Assembly (NCBI GenBank): GCA_036825755.1
Contig: DAISXR010000004.1
Span: 14,276 to 78,275, forward strand
Direction of reading: 5' to 3'
Source: JAJFTV01 sp036825755
GTDB lineage: Bacteria > Chloroflexota > Anaerolineae > Anaerolineales > Anaerolineaceae
DNA: 64,000 bases
Shown: positions 1 through 8,423 of the stretch, piece after piece
How the letters are laid out: each line of letters opens with the position of its first letter
Position numbering within the stretch: position 1 is the first letter of the stretch
Translations under genes and position numbers: made by a program
The notes under the pieces: model-generated
Databases searched by the model: none
What the model was told of the DNA's origin: nothing
The model's input: the letters and a program-made list of their open reading frames with translations, nothing else

Positions 1-87
1 AGCCATCTTGTACGCCTTCATGATTTCTTCACGTTCAATGGGTGAATAAATTTCAGGCAGACTGGACATCAACGTTTCAATTTTCAT
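1..87 (-). CDS. RelA/SpoT-family (p)ppGpp synthetase/hydrolase, N-terminus only
   Basis: Only the first 29 codons are inside the window; the gene runs off the left edge. The reading starts at ATG (87-85), preceded by a GAGG ribosome-binding site about 11 bases upstream. The peptide has an N-terminal pattern (YSPIEREEIMKAYKMA) like the opening helix of long RelA/SpoT proteins, just before the HD hydrolase domain. Family members make and degrade the stringent-response alarmone (p)ppGpp in the cytosol. The call rests on a short stretch, so another HD-domain protein is possible. Confidence 0.55.
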   Translation of the reverse strand, partial: MKIETLMSSLPEIYSPIEREEIMKAYKMA

Positions 88-173
88 TCAAATATTGGCC
101 TCTATTAATCACTTTCAATCGGATACTCATTATAATCATTTCGAATCAGAAAGTCCAAAGCTGTAAGGCTTTC

Positions 174-842
174 TTAACGATTGCGGTGATCAGAAATTTC
201 CATCATCAGGTCTGTCAATGAGCAGTCGGCAAGGGACTCAAGAATCTTATCGGCAGTGCTGAAATCGAGACCCTGGGTGATCACATTGGGCACTGCCACA
301 CAGAACAAACCGGCCTGTTTAGCCGCAAGAAGACCATTGTAGGAGTCTTCAAAAGCAAGCGCCTGGTGAGGATTGACGCCCAAACGCTTGACTGCAAGTG
401 TGTACAATGCCGGATCCGGCTTTACTTTCTGAACATCTTCCCTTACGCAGATCGCGTCAAACAAATGCTTGATCTGGTATTGCTCCAGATAAGGGATGAC
501 CCAATTCGCGCCCGAACTGGATGCAACGGCCACTTTCAAACCGAGACTCTTAGCCTGTTGCAAATATTCTGCCACGCCGGGCTGCAAAGGCATTTCGGCC
601 ATATACTGATCAAACAGACGACGGCGTTCCGTCTGGATCTTCTGTAAATCCAGGGGCTCTGAAACACGCGCCTGAAGATTTTCAACCGGATCAAAAACCT
701 CCAATGACGCTCCCACGCAAGCCAGCCACTCGGTCAACTCAAGCCGGGCGCCATTTTGCTGATAAATTTTCTGCCAGGATATGAATTCAGGTTCTTCCGT
801 ATTTAAAATTAATCCGTCAAAGTCAAAAACCAGCGCATGAAT
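174..842 (-). CDS. HAD-superfamily hydrolase (beta-phosphoglucomutase/phosphatase-like), start codon unclear
   Basis: The protein has the HAD core: motif I DFDGLI close to the N-terminus, motif II around VASSSGA, the lysine/motif III region KVKPDP, and motif IV FEDSYNGLLAA. This order fits the beta-PGM/phosphatase subclass (HAD-IA with helical cap), which transfers or removes phosphate from small sugar phosphates. No ATG, GTG or TTG occurs in frame before motif I. The first conventional start, a TTG at 737, would delete the catalytic aspartate. The reading frame is open upstream to a TGA near 918. An ATT at 842 gives a sensible N-terminus (IHALVFDFDG), and a GGAGG lies about 28 bases further up. 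The options are a non-canonical start, a sequencing indel, or a decaying gene. Confidence 0.7.
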   Translation of the reverse strand: MHALVFDFDGLILNTEEPEFISWQKIYQQNGARLELTEWLACVGASLEVFDPVENLQARVSEPLDLQKIQTERRRLFDQYMAEMPLQPGVAEYLQQAKSLGLKVAVASSSGANWVIPYLEQYQIKHLFDAICVREDVQKVKPDPALYTLAVKRLGVNPHQALAFEDSYNGLLAAKQAGLFCVAVPNVITQGLDFSTADKILESLADCSLTDLMMEISDHRNR

Positions 843-947
843 GAGACTACCATTATTGTTGATGATAATTCCTCCGCAGACGTAACCGCATTCCAGGCAG
901 AGGATCTGAAAAATCAGTCAGCCTGGAATGCAGCGCAAAATGAATTT

Positions 948-2051
948 CTACAAAGTAAAGGGATAATCCAACCCCAGCTCTTTTTGAATGAAGATGACAT
1001 CCTTTTGGATGGATGGCACCACCGCAATACCCTGTTTGGGGACGATGTGTTCCAGTTCGTATTCTTTTTCTCCGGCTGTGTAGATGCGGTCTTCACCCGG
1101 TTCTTTGGTCGAGTTCCGCAGGGTGCGTAAAATTCCGCCGGTGGTCTTTTTGAACGAATCGAGCCCCATGAAGCTCTCGATATTGATGGCCATGAAGAAA
1201 TGCCCCACCATGAAGGGGGTCTTGTTGCCGTTTTTATCAAATCCCAGCATATCGGTGAGGTAACCGCCGTCCTGCAGGGAGGCGCATAAAATCTCAACCA
1301 TGGTGGCCAGGCCGTAGCCTTTGTATCCGCTCAGTTCTTCGCCAGGGCCGCCCAAAGGCAGGAGAGCAGCTTTATCCTTAGGTAAGGAAGACAGGATTTC
1401 AGCAGCGTCCGTCATGGGCTGTCCATCGGGGCCGGTCACCCATCCCGGAGGGATCGGTTTGTTTTTGCGGTTGTACACTTCCACCTTTCCACGCTGGATA
1501 ATGGAGGTGGCAGCATCAAACAGGAACGGACAATCTTCATCGGTGGGTACGCCAAACGCGATGGGGTTGGTTCCCAGGAGGGGTTGCACACCAAAGGTAG
1601 GTGAGATAGAGGGGCGGGCATTGGTGAAGCTCATGCCGATGCATCCCTGCGTGAGTGCCATATTGGCATAATAGCCATCGATACCAAAATGGGTGGAGTT
1701 ACGAACAGCCACTGAACCCATCCCGTATTGCTTGGCTTTGTCGATCGCCATTTGCATGGATCGCGTACCGATGACCATGCCCATTCCGTAATGGCCGTCC
1801 ACTACCGCTGTGGTGGGGCCTTCACGAAGGATTTCGTAATTGGTGATTGCCATTTGCTGGCCGGATTTGATACGGTCATAATACATTTTCAAACGCTGTA
1901 CGCCGTGAGACTCGATCCCGCGTAAATCAGCTGCCACCAGTACATCGGCACAGATTTTGGCTTCATCAGCGGGAACACCACTTCTGGTGAACACCTCTAC
2001 CATGAATTTACGCATTGTTTCAACGGGCACTAAGACAGTATCCTGGTCCAT
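948..2051 (-). CDS. Malate/L-lactate dehydrogenase family (Ldh_2) oxidoreductase
   Basis: A 367-residue protein of the YlbC/YiaK/AllD-type family. These are NAD(P)-dependent dehydrogenases that reduce or oxidise 2-oxoacids such as pyruvate/lactate, oxaloacetate/malate or ureidoglycolate, and are unrelated to classical LDH. Diagnostic segments are VLVAADLRGIESHGVQRL near residue 50, NSTHFGIDGYY in the middle, and GTNPIAFGVPT, the nucleotide-binding loop. The start was moved to ATG 2051 because a GGAGGA ribosome-binding site sits 7 bases before it; an upstream TTG at 2069 would overlap that site. The gene is divergent from pfkA, with an inverted repeat between them. The exact substrate cannot be read from the sequence. 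Confidence 0.85.
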   Translation of the reverse strand: MDQDTVLVPVETMRKFMVEVFTRSGVPADEAKICADVLVAADLRGIESHGVQRLKMYYDRIKSGQQMAITNYEILREGPTTAVVDGHYGMGMVIGTRSMQMAIDKAKQYGMGSVAVRNSTHFGIDGYYANMALTQGCIGMSFTNARPSISPTFGVQPLLGTNPIAFGVPTDEDCPFLFDAATSIIQRGKVEVYNRKNKPIPPGWVTGPDGQPMTDAAEILSSLPKDKAALLPLGGPGEELSGYKGYGLATMVEILCASLQDGGYLTDMLGFDKNGNKTPFMVGHFFMAINIESFMGLDSFKKTTGGILRTLRNSTKEPGEDRIYTAGEKEYELEHIVPKQGIAVVPSIQKDVIFIQKELGLDYPFTL

Positions 2052-2106
2052 GATTTTTCCTCCTGCCAACTGGATATGGGGTTCATTACAAAATTACTAT
2101 ATCATA

Positions 2107-2132
2107 ATTCTCATGAGAGGACAGATGAGAAT
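2107..2132. promoter_or_regulatory. Inverted repeat between divergent promoters (candidate operator)
   Basis: ATTCTCAT and ATGAGAAT form a perfect 8-bp inverted repeat with a 10-base spacer; the left arm is itself part of a palindrome, TCTCATGAGA. A TATAAT at 2151-2156 points toward pfkA without a good -35, so the repeat covers the -35 area. On the other strand a TATGAT (2101-2106) points toward the dehydrogenase. A regulator bound here could control both genes. Confidence 0.4.
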
Positions 2133-2186
2133 ATGCTAGAATTCCATTAATATAATGTAATTCGCATCGAAGCAAGGGAGTGAATC

Positions 2187-3155
2187 ATGAAACGAATAGG
2201 GGTATTAACCAGTGGGGGAGATGCGCCCGGTATGAACGCCGCGGTAAGAGCTGTGGTCCGTACGGGTATTCATTATGGCCTGAATGTGTTTGGCATTCAA
2301 CAGGGATACGAGGGATTGCTCAATGGTAAGCTGCTCCCGTTGGGAACGCGGGATGTGGGCGGAATCCTGCAACGCGGAGGGACCATTTTGGGCAGCGCCC
2401 GCTGCGAAGAATTCAAGACCGAGCAGGGTCGTCAGAAAGCCATGCGGATATTGAACCAGTTCGAGATTGACGGGCTGGTGATCATCGGCGGGAATGGATC
2501 GCAAAAGGGTTCGTATGCCTTGAGCCAGATGGGCCTTCCCGTAGCAGGAGTAGCCTCTACCATCGATAACGATCTGTACGGGGCGGATATCACCATCGGG
2601 GTCGATACGGCGCTCAATATCGCGCTGGAGGCCATTGACCGCCTGAAAACAACCGCTTCATCGCACCAGCGGGCATTTCTGGTGGAAGTGATGGGGCGAG
2701 AGCATGGTTACCTGGCTTTGATGGCCGGCATATCCGGCGGGGCTGAAGCGGTGGTACTGCCTGAAGTGGAAACCGACCCGGAAGAAATTGGCGATGTGAT
2801 CAAGAGCGCCTACGAACGTGGGAAGGGGCACGCATTAGTCGTGGTGGCAGAAGGTGCAACCTACAATGCAACCCGTTTGATGGATTACTTTAAAGAACAT
2901 GAAGAGCGGCTGGGTTTCAGCTTGCGCAGCACCATATTAGGGCATGTCCAGCGGGGCGGCAACCCGGGCGCTTATGACCGGATTCTGGCCACCCGCCTGG
3001 GCGCGGCAGCCGTTGAAAACCTGGTTAACCACAATTACGGCATGCTGTCGGCCATGCGAAAAGGCGAAATATCCACCTGTCCGCTGGAAGAGGTGGTATC
3101 CAACAAGCAGACAATCGATCTGGATTTGTTCAGGTTGGCCAAGATTTTGGATTAG
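2187..3155 (+). CDS. pfkA: 6-phosphofructokinase
   Basis: A 322-residue group-A phosphofructokinase that phosphorylates fructose 6-phosphate to the 1,6-bisphosphate in glycolysis. Numbering matches E. coli PfkA through most of the protein: TSGGDAPGMNA (residues 8-18), TIDND with catalytic D127 and D129, SHQR with R162, MGR with R171, E222, and a GHVQRGG motif near the C-terminus. R21 and R25 of the allosteric site are present. Residue 103, Asp in the usual GGDGS loop that helps bind Mg-ATP, is Asn here (GGNGS). PPi-dependent enzymes have GGDDT at this point, so ATP remains the likelier donor. The ribosome-binding site is AAGGGAG. The gene is convergent with the M20 amidohydrolase. Confidence 0.93.
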   Translation: MKRIGVLTSGGDAPGMNAAVRAVVRTGIHYGLNVFGIQQGYEGLLNGKLLPLGTRDVGGILQRGGTILGSARCEEFKTEQGRQKAMRILNQFEIDGLVIIGGNGSQKGSYALSQMGLPVAGVASTIDNDLYGADITIGVDTALNIALEAIDRLKTTASSHQRAFLVEVMGREHGYLALMAGISGGAEAVVLPEVETDPEEIGDVIKSAYERGKGHALVVVAEGATYNATRLMDYFKEHEERLGFSLRSTILGHVQRGGNPGAYDRILATRLGAAAVENLVNHNYGMLSAMRKGEISTCPLEEVVSNKQTIDLDLFRLAKILD

Positions 3156-3183
3156 CTTAACAAGATCTTGCCGGGTAAGCCTT

Positions 3184-4377
3184 TCAAGGCTGGAGCGGAT
3201 ATCCTGCGCCACAAAAAGTGAGAGCCAATTCACAGAGCGCTTTCACACCGTTGGGCAGGATTTTTGGATTGAAAACGTAGTTTGGCGCGTGGATGGGCAC
3301 TACCGGTTTACCGGGCAGGTCGTTTCCGATGTACAGAAACAGGCCCGGTACATGCTGCAGGAACAATGAGAATTCTTCACAACCCAGGCCGGCGTCATAT
3401 CGATCTGTGACGCATTCTTCGCCAAGTGCTAACCGCAGAACTCCATCTGCGAAGTGCGCCAGTTTTGCATCATTCACCAGAGGCGGCATCACTCTGCGGT
3501 AATCCAGATGGAAAGTTGCCCGGGCAGCACGGGTGACCCCATCGGCAATTTGCTGGATGCGTTGCTCAATAAATGATCGTACAACCTCATCAAACGTGCG
3601 CACCGTACCATACAGTGTGACTTTCTCGGAGATGATGTTTTCAGCCGTTCCGCCTTCTATTTTGCCAATCGATATCGCGGCACGGATGGAGGGATCGATT
3701 TCTCGGCTGATGATTTTTTGCAAAGCCAGAACCAGCTCAGCCGCCACCGGAATGGGATCGACTGCCAGATGCGGCCAGGCTCCATGGCCCGGCTTCCCGA
3801 GAACTTCCAACGCAAACAGATCACTGGAGGCCATCACAGGACCGGCTTTAACCGATATGACGCCCTGCTCGAGGGCGTGAAAATTGTGCAAATGGATGAT
3901 GGCATCCACCGTGGGATTGGTAAGCACACCCGACCGTATCATGGCATCGGCGCCGCCGGTATCCTCTTCCGATGGCTGAAAAATGAACTTGATATTTCCA
4001 TGGATCTCATCGCGATGCCGCGCCAGGAGCTTCGCAGAGCCAAGCGTCATGGTCATGTTACCATCATGACCGCACGCATGCATCACTCCCGGGTTTTGCG
4101 AGCTGTAAGGCAAACCGCTTTGTTCCTGCACCGGAAGCGCATCCAGGCAGGCTCGGATGGCCAGGGTTGGGCCGGGGTGTGTGCCGTATAAAAGCCCCAC
4201 CACACCGGTGCCGCCGATTCCGGTCTGAATATCCATGCCCTGATCTGCCAGGTAACCGGCGCACTTTTTAGCGGTACGGAATTCACAAAAACCCAATTCC
4301 GGGTGGAGGTGAAAATCATACAGCAAATCGACGAGCTCTTGCTGAATACCTGAGATTTCGTCATCCAGTTTGGTCAT
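3184..4377 (-). CDS. M20-family amidohydrolase (hippurate/IAA-amino acid hydrolase type)
   Basis: A 397-residue metal-dependent amidohydrolase of the M20D type, which cleaves N-acyl amino acids to the acid and free amino acid. Visible motifs are the metal site HACGHDGN, the bridging/catalytic pair QPSEED, HLHNFH, GCEEFS near residue 345, and the C-terminal metal histidine in PIHAPN. The usual RADMDALP appears as RACLDALP, keeping the aspartate. No signal peptide is seen, so it should be cytosolic. The start at 4377 is supported by GAAGG about 6 bases upstream. Confidence 0.88.
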   Translation of the reverse strand: MTKLDDEISGIQQELVDLLYDFHLHPELGFCEFRTAKKCAGYLADQGMDIQTGIGGTGVVGLLYGTHPGPTLAIRACLDALPVQEQSGLPYSSQNPGVMHACGHDGNMTMTLGSAKLLARHRDEIHGNIKFIFQPSEEDTGGADAMIRSGVLTNPTVDAIIHLHNFHALEQGVISVKAGPVMASSDLFALEVLGKPGHGAWPHLAVDPIPVAAELVLALQKIISREIDPSIRAAISIGKIEGGTAENIISEKVTLYGTVRTFDEVVRSFIEQRIQQIADGVTRAARATFHLDYRRVMPPLVNDAKLAHFADGVLRLALGEECVTDRYDAGLGCEEFSLFLQHVPGLFLYIGNDLPGKPVVPIHAPNYVFNPKILPNGVKALCELALTFCGAGYPLQP

Positions 4378-4446
4378 AGCTACCTTCGCGATAAATGATC
4401 TAAAAGGGATGGGTTATTCAATGTCCATGAACAAGCGCGATATATT

Positions 4447-5527
4447 TTAGTTTGCTTTCAAATAGGCCTGGATGAATCCGTTCAGGTCACCATCCAGCAC
4501 AGCCTGAGTGTTGCCCATCTCATACTCGGTGCGGTGATCTTTGACCATCTGATAGGGGTGTAGCACATAAGAGCGGATCTGGCTGCCCCATTCGGCTTTG
4601 GTGAATTCACCTTTGATTTCCGCGATTTCCTCGCTTTGCTTGATTTTTTCCATTTCAAGCAGGCGGGAGCGCAGCACACGCATGGCATTTTCGCGGTTCT
4701 GCACCTGAGATCGCTCGTTCTGGCAGGTGACGATCAGCCCGGTAGGAATATGGAGTATGCGTATAGCAGTAGCGTTTTTCTGCACATTCTGGCCGCCGGC
4801 GCCGGAACTGCGGAACACATCGATCCGTAAATCGTCGGGATTGATTTTTACCTCTGCATCCTGTGAGGTGACTTCCGGCAGGACTTCCACCAGGGCGAAG
4901 GAGGTGTGCCGGCGGTGGCTGGAATCAAACGGTGAGAGACGCACCAGGCGGTGCACGCCTTTTTCCGCGCGCAGGTATCCGTATGCATATTTACCATCCA
5001 CCGCAATGGTGACGCTTTTGATGCCGGCTTCCTCGCCTTCGGTCTGGTCAAGGATATCGGTGGAGAAGTGGTTTTGTTCCGCCCAGCGCAGGTACATACG
5101 CATGAGCATTTGCGCCCAATCCTGCGAATCGGTGCCGCCGGCTCCGGCATGGATGGCCAGCAGCGCATTTCCACGATCATACTTGCCGGATAACAGCACA
5201 TCCATCTCAAGCTGGTTGAGCTGTTTCTCGATCTTTTCCAATTCACCGGTCAGTTCAGGGCGCAGGCTTTCATCCTCAAATTCGGCCAGTTCGAGCGCGC
5301 CTTCAATGGTACGGCCCAAATCACCCCAAAGCTTGATTTCATCTTTCAATTCGGACAGACGTTTCATCACCGTCTGAGCGTTGTTGTAATCATCCCACAG
5401 ATCGGTGGCTTCTGATTTTTCCTGGAGTTCCTGCAGTTCTTTCTCTTTGACAGGTAAGTCAAAGATGCCTCTGTAGTTCGCTGAATGTATGCTGGCAAGC
5501 GGTTAGTCTGGAGATAATATCCTGCAT
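4447..5527 (-). CDS. prfB: Peptide chain release factor 2, with programmed +1 frameshift
   Basis: RF2 ends translation at UGA and UAA. The specificity tripeptide SPF (in LVRLSPFDSS) and the catalytic GGQ (SSGAGGQNVQ) are both present. The gene is in two frames: 22 codons from ATG 5527 end in CAT CTT TGA C, and a +1 shift at CTT continues as DLPVKEKELQ into the long frame. The full product is about 359 residues, the normal RF2 length. The short frame is preceded by AAGGA and begins 10 bases after the ftsY stop, so ftsY-prfB is probably one transcript. RF2 regulates itself at this site: low RF2 slows termination at the UGA and favours the shift. Confidence 0.93.
5458..5472 (-). promoter_or_regulatory. 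RF2 recoding site: internal SD-like AGAGG plus CTT TGA C
   Basis: On the minus strand AGAGG (5472-5468) is followed by CAT, then CTT (5464-5462), the in-frame stop TGA (5461-5459), and C. This matches the established prfB signal in which an internal Shine-Dalgarno element and the slippery CUU-UGA-C drive +1 frameshifting. The SD-like element is shorter than the E. coli AGGGGG. Confidence 0.85.
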
Positions 5528-5537
5528 GAAACAATCC

Positions 5538-6452
5538 TTATCGTTGAGAGATGAGACCGTCGACAAATTTGCTGCGGTCAAAGACTTCAAGATCTTCGGG
5601 TTTTTCACCCAATCCCGCGTACATGATCGGGATCGCCATCTCTTCCTGAATAGCAAAGGCCATCCCGCCGCGGGCTGAAGAATCCAGTTTGGAGAGGATA
5701 ATGCCGTTGATATTGACGGCATCCCTGAAAGAGCGAGCCTGTATCAACGCATTTTGACCGGTAGTGGCATCCAGAACCAGTAAAACAGAATGCGGTGAGC
5801 CGGGCAGCGCTTTTCCGCAAACGCGATAAACCTTTTTCAGTTCTTCCATCAGGTTGGATCGGGTATGCAAACGTCCGGCGGTATCGATGATGGCCAGGTC
5901 GATTTTCCGAGAGAGGGCAGATTGAATGGTGTCATACGCCACCGCGCCCGGATCACTGTTAGGCTGCCCGGCGATCACGGGTATGTTCAACCGATCGCCC
6001 CAAACCTGCAACTGGTCGACGGCTGCTGCCCGGAAGGTGTCGGCCGCTCCAAAGATCACCTTTTTTCCCTGTTTCTGATAAATCTGAGCAAGTTTGGCAG
6101 CAGTGGTGGTTTTACCGGATCCATTAACCCCCACCAGCATCAGTACAGCGGGTTTGTTGACAAACAGATCCAACGTGGGAGCCTGATCCAAACGATTGAT
6201 CAGTTCGGTATGAATGTATTCCTGCAGTTCGGCGGATCGGGTAAGTCCTTCATCGCGGACAATTTTCTGCAGGGACGCCATAATCGATTGGGTGGTCTTC
6301 ATCCCCACATCAGCCTGGATAAGGATCGTTTCCAGTTCGTCCCAGGTATCTTCATCGATCTCGGTGGCGCCAAAGATGGAGGCAATACGGCCAAATGCGG
6401 CTTTGCGGGTGCGGTCGAGCCCCTGTTTCCATTTGCTGAAAAAGTCTGACAT
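5538..6452 (-). CDS. ftsY: Signal recognition particle receptor FtsY
   Basis: FtsY is the SRP-type GTPase that docks ribosome-nascent-chain-SRP complexes at the membrane. The N-domain helical bundle occupies about residues 1-90, then come the G1 loop GVNGSGKTTTAAK, DTFRAAAVDQL, DTAGRLH and the closing SKLDSSARGG. The acidic A domain of E. coli FtsY is missing, as in many bacteria. ATG 6452 was chosen: it gives the usual amphipathic start (MSDFFSKWKQGL), whereas the longer frame from 6491 adds unrelated residues and runs through a TATAAT. That TATAAT (6460-6465) lies only 7 bases before the ATG, so a leaderless transcript is conceivable, but no matching -35 is seen. Confidence 0.93.
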   Translation of the reverse strand: MSDFFSKWKQGLDRTRKAAFGRIASIFGATEIDEDTWDELETILIQADVGMKTTQSIMASLQKIVRDEGLTRSAELQEYIHTELINRLDQAPTLDLFVNKPAVLMLVGVNGSGKTTTAAKLAQIYQKQGKKVIFGAADTFRAAAVDQLQVWGDRLNIPVIAGQPNSDPGAVAYDTIQSALSRKIDLAIIDTAGRLHTRSNLMEELKKVYRVCGKALPGSPHSVLLVLDATTGQNALIQARSFRDAVNINGIILSKLDSSARGGMAFAIQEEMAIPIMYAGLGEKPEDLEVFDRSKFVDGLISQR

Positions 6453-6500
6453 AGGCGGGATTATAACATGCGGGAAGTCAATAAAAGCCAAATCCTGACG

Positions 6501-7553
6501 TCACTCACTGCGCCGTTTACCGGCAAGCTGACCACAGCCCGCCTGGATATCGACCCCACGTCGCAGACGCACGGAACAGGATAAACCGGCTTCATCCAGA
6601 ATGGATTTGAACGCCAGCACCCGTTCAGGAGAGGATCCCTTCATCGCGGAACCGGGCGTGGGGTTGAGCGGGATCAGGTTGACGTGAGCGATCATGTGTC
6701 GGGTCAATTTGATCAGTTCCTCTGCATCTTTTGCTGTATCGTTTTTCCCTTCGATTAAAGCCCATTCGAAGGTAATACGTCGTTTGGTGGTTTCTGTGTA
6801 ATAACGGCAGGCATCCATCAAATGCAGGAGCGGATATTTACGATTGATGGGCATCATAGCGGACCGTAGTTCGTCATTGGCAGCATGCAGGCTGACCGCC
6901 AGGTTGATCTGGCGTTTTTCCTCGGTGAAACGGCGGATACCGGGTACGATGCCGGCGGTGGATATGGTGAAGCGCCGTTCGCCCAGACCCATCCCGGCGG
7001 GGTCATTGAGACGGTCGATGGCCGCCAGTACGTTTTCATAATTCAGGAAGGGTTCGCCCATGCCCATGACCACAATATTGGTCAACGCTTTACCCGCCTC
7101 ATCCAGCAATCTGACGTGCTGGACCACCTGTTGGACAATTTCACCGCTGGTGAGATTGCGCTGAAATCCCAACTGTCCGGTAGCACAGAACAGACAGTCC
7201 AGCGCGCAGCCAACCTGTGAAGAGATACAGATGCTCTGCCTTTCACGGTAGCCCATCAGGATTGTTTCGATGTGTTTGCCGTCGCTAAGCCGGAACAGCG
7301 TTTTCCGGGTTTGTCCGTCTGTAGACTGCTGTTCATCGACCGGCTCAAGTGTATCGATCTGAAAACGGTCATCCAGCTTCTGTCGCAGCGCTTTGGACAG
7401 GCTGCTGAACTGCTCAAAACGGGAATAACCGTGACGGTAAAGACCTTCCCAGATCTGTACAGCCCGGAACGAGCCTTCTCCCATCTCTTTCAGGGAGGCT
7501 TTCAATTGATCCATTGTCAGATCGAAAATGGGCAGTTTTTCCTGAGCGTTCAC
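6501..7553 (-). CDS. rlmN: Dual-specificity RNA methyltransferase RlmN
   Basis: A 350-residue radical-SAM enzyme that methylates C2 of adenine 2503 in 23S rRNA and A37 of some tRNAs. The [4Fe-4S]-binding motif is CALDCLFC near residue 115; MGMGEPFLNY and AVSLHAAND are typical of the family. The C-terminal cysteine that carries the transferred methyl lies in DIQAGCGQL. The start is GTG at 7553 with only a weak AGG upstream. It lies between a HAD-IIA gene (17-base gap) and ftsY (48-base gap) on the same strand. Confidence 0.93.
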   Translation of the reverse strand: MNAQEKLPIFDLTMDQLKASLKEMGEGSFRAVQIWEGLYRHGYSRFEQFSSLSKALRQKLDDRFQIDTLEPVDEQQSTDGQTRKTLFRLSDGKHIETILMGYRERQSICISSQVGCALDCLFCATGQLGFQRNLTSGEIVQQVVQHVRLLDEAGKALTNIVVMGMGEPFLNYENVLAAIDRLNDPAGMGLGERRFTISTAGIVPGIRRFTEEKRQINLAVSLHAANDELRSAMMPINRKYPLLHLMDACRYYTETTKRRITFEWALIEGKNDTAKDAEELIKLTRHMIAHVNLIPLNPTPGSAMKGSSPERVLAFKSILDEAGLSCSVRLRRGVDIQAGCGQLAGKRRSE

Positions 7554-7570
7554 GTGCCTGCGCTTCTTTC

Positions 7571-8362
7571 TTATCCAAACAACTCTCTGACCAGGTGTTC
7601 GAGGTCATCGCTGATGTAATCAATTTTTGGCTGCCAGCGTTCGGCTTCTTCGCGGGTGGTGACACCCGAAAGAACCAGCGCGGTCTGACAGCCGGCTGAT
7701 TGCCCGGAGAGGATATCGGTCTCCAGACGGTCGCCCACCACCAGCGTGGACGCCGGTTCCGCGCCGATTTGCTGCATGACGGTGTACATCATGGCCGGTG
7801 AGGGTTTACCCGCCAGAATGGCTTTTACGTCGGTGGCGGTTTCAATGGCAGCCTGGATGGTACCCGCGCCGGGTCCCAGACCTTTGGTTGTGGGAAAGGT
7901 ACGGTCGGGATTGGTCATGTAAAAATCGAGACCGGAGCGGATCAGATAGGTGACTTTGCCCAATTTCTCAAAATTGAACTCGCGATCCAGACCACACACC
8001 ACTGCCTGAACATCCTCTTGCTGGTGGTAGAAACCCATTTCACGCAGAGGTTTTTGCAGGCCTTCCTCACCCAGGATGAAGAGAGGACCGCCGTGCGGGA
8101 AGCGGGATTTGAGCAGGTGAGCCATCGCAACCGATGAAGTGAAAATGCAGCTTTCAGGCACTTCGGCTCCGATTTCGGCCAGTTTTTGAACATACTGCCC
8201 CGCGGTTTTTGTGGAATTGTTGGTGGCCAGCGCGTATTTTAGATTGAGTTCACGAAAACGGTTGAATACCCACGCAATATCGCCAATGGGAGAAAAACTT
8301 CTCCAAATCACGCCGTCCATATCAAGGATGAGTGTATCAATGGATCTGTTCAGGTCTGCCAT
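7571..8362 (-). CDS. HAD-IIA family phosphatase (NagD/PGP-like)
   Basis: The catalytic motif is DMDGVIW at the N-terminus, followed by the ATNNST motif, a large C2 cap, KPSPAM, and the acidic motif GDRLETDI near the C-terminus. Family members dephosphorylate small metabolites such as nucleotides, p-nitrophenyl phosphate or 2-phosphoglycolate. ATG 8362 gives the normal start about 10 residues before motif I. The open frame extends to 8452, but that part would read through the clpP terminator. The start codon lies only about 12 bases past that terminator's T-run, so expression probably depends on read-through. Confidence 0.85.
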   Translation of the reverse strand: MADLNRSIDTLILDMDGVIWRSFSPIGDIAWVFNRFRELNLKYALATNNSTKTAGQYVQKLAEIGAEVPESCIFTSSVAMAHLLKSRFPHGGPLFILGEEGLQKPLREMGFYHQQEDVQAVVCGLDREFNFEKLGKVTYLIRSGLDFYMTNPDRTFPTTKGLGPGAGTIQAAIETATDVKAILAGKPSPAMMYTVMQQIGAEPASTLVVGDRLETDILSGQSAGCQTALVLSGVTTREEAERWQPKIDYISDDLEHLVRELFG

Positions 8363-8375
8363 AATTTCTGATGAA

Positions 8376-8404
8376 AAAGCCGGATAGCGATGCCATCCGG
8401 CTTT
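8376..8404 (-). terminator. Intrinsic terminator after clpP
   Basis: A 10-bp stem, AAAGCCGGAT paired with ATCCGGCTTT, has a 9-base loop and ends in TTTTTC on the minus strand. It lies about 20 bases past the clpP stop and directly before the HAD-IIA start. Confidence 0.75.
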
Positions 8405-8423
8405 CTTTCCTTTCGTTGGGTGA

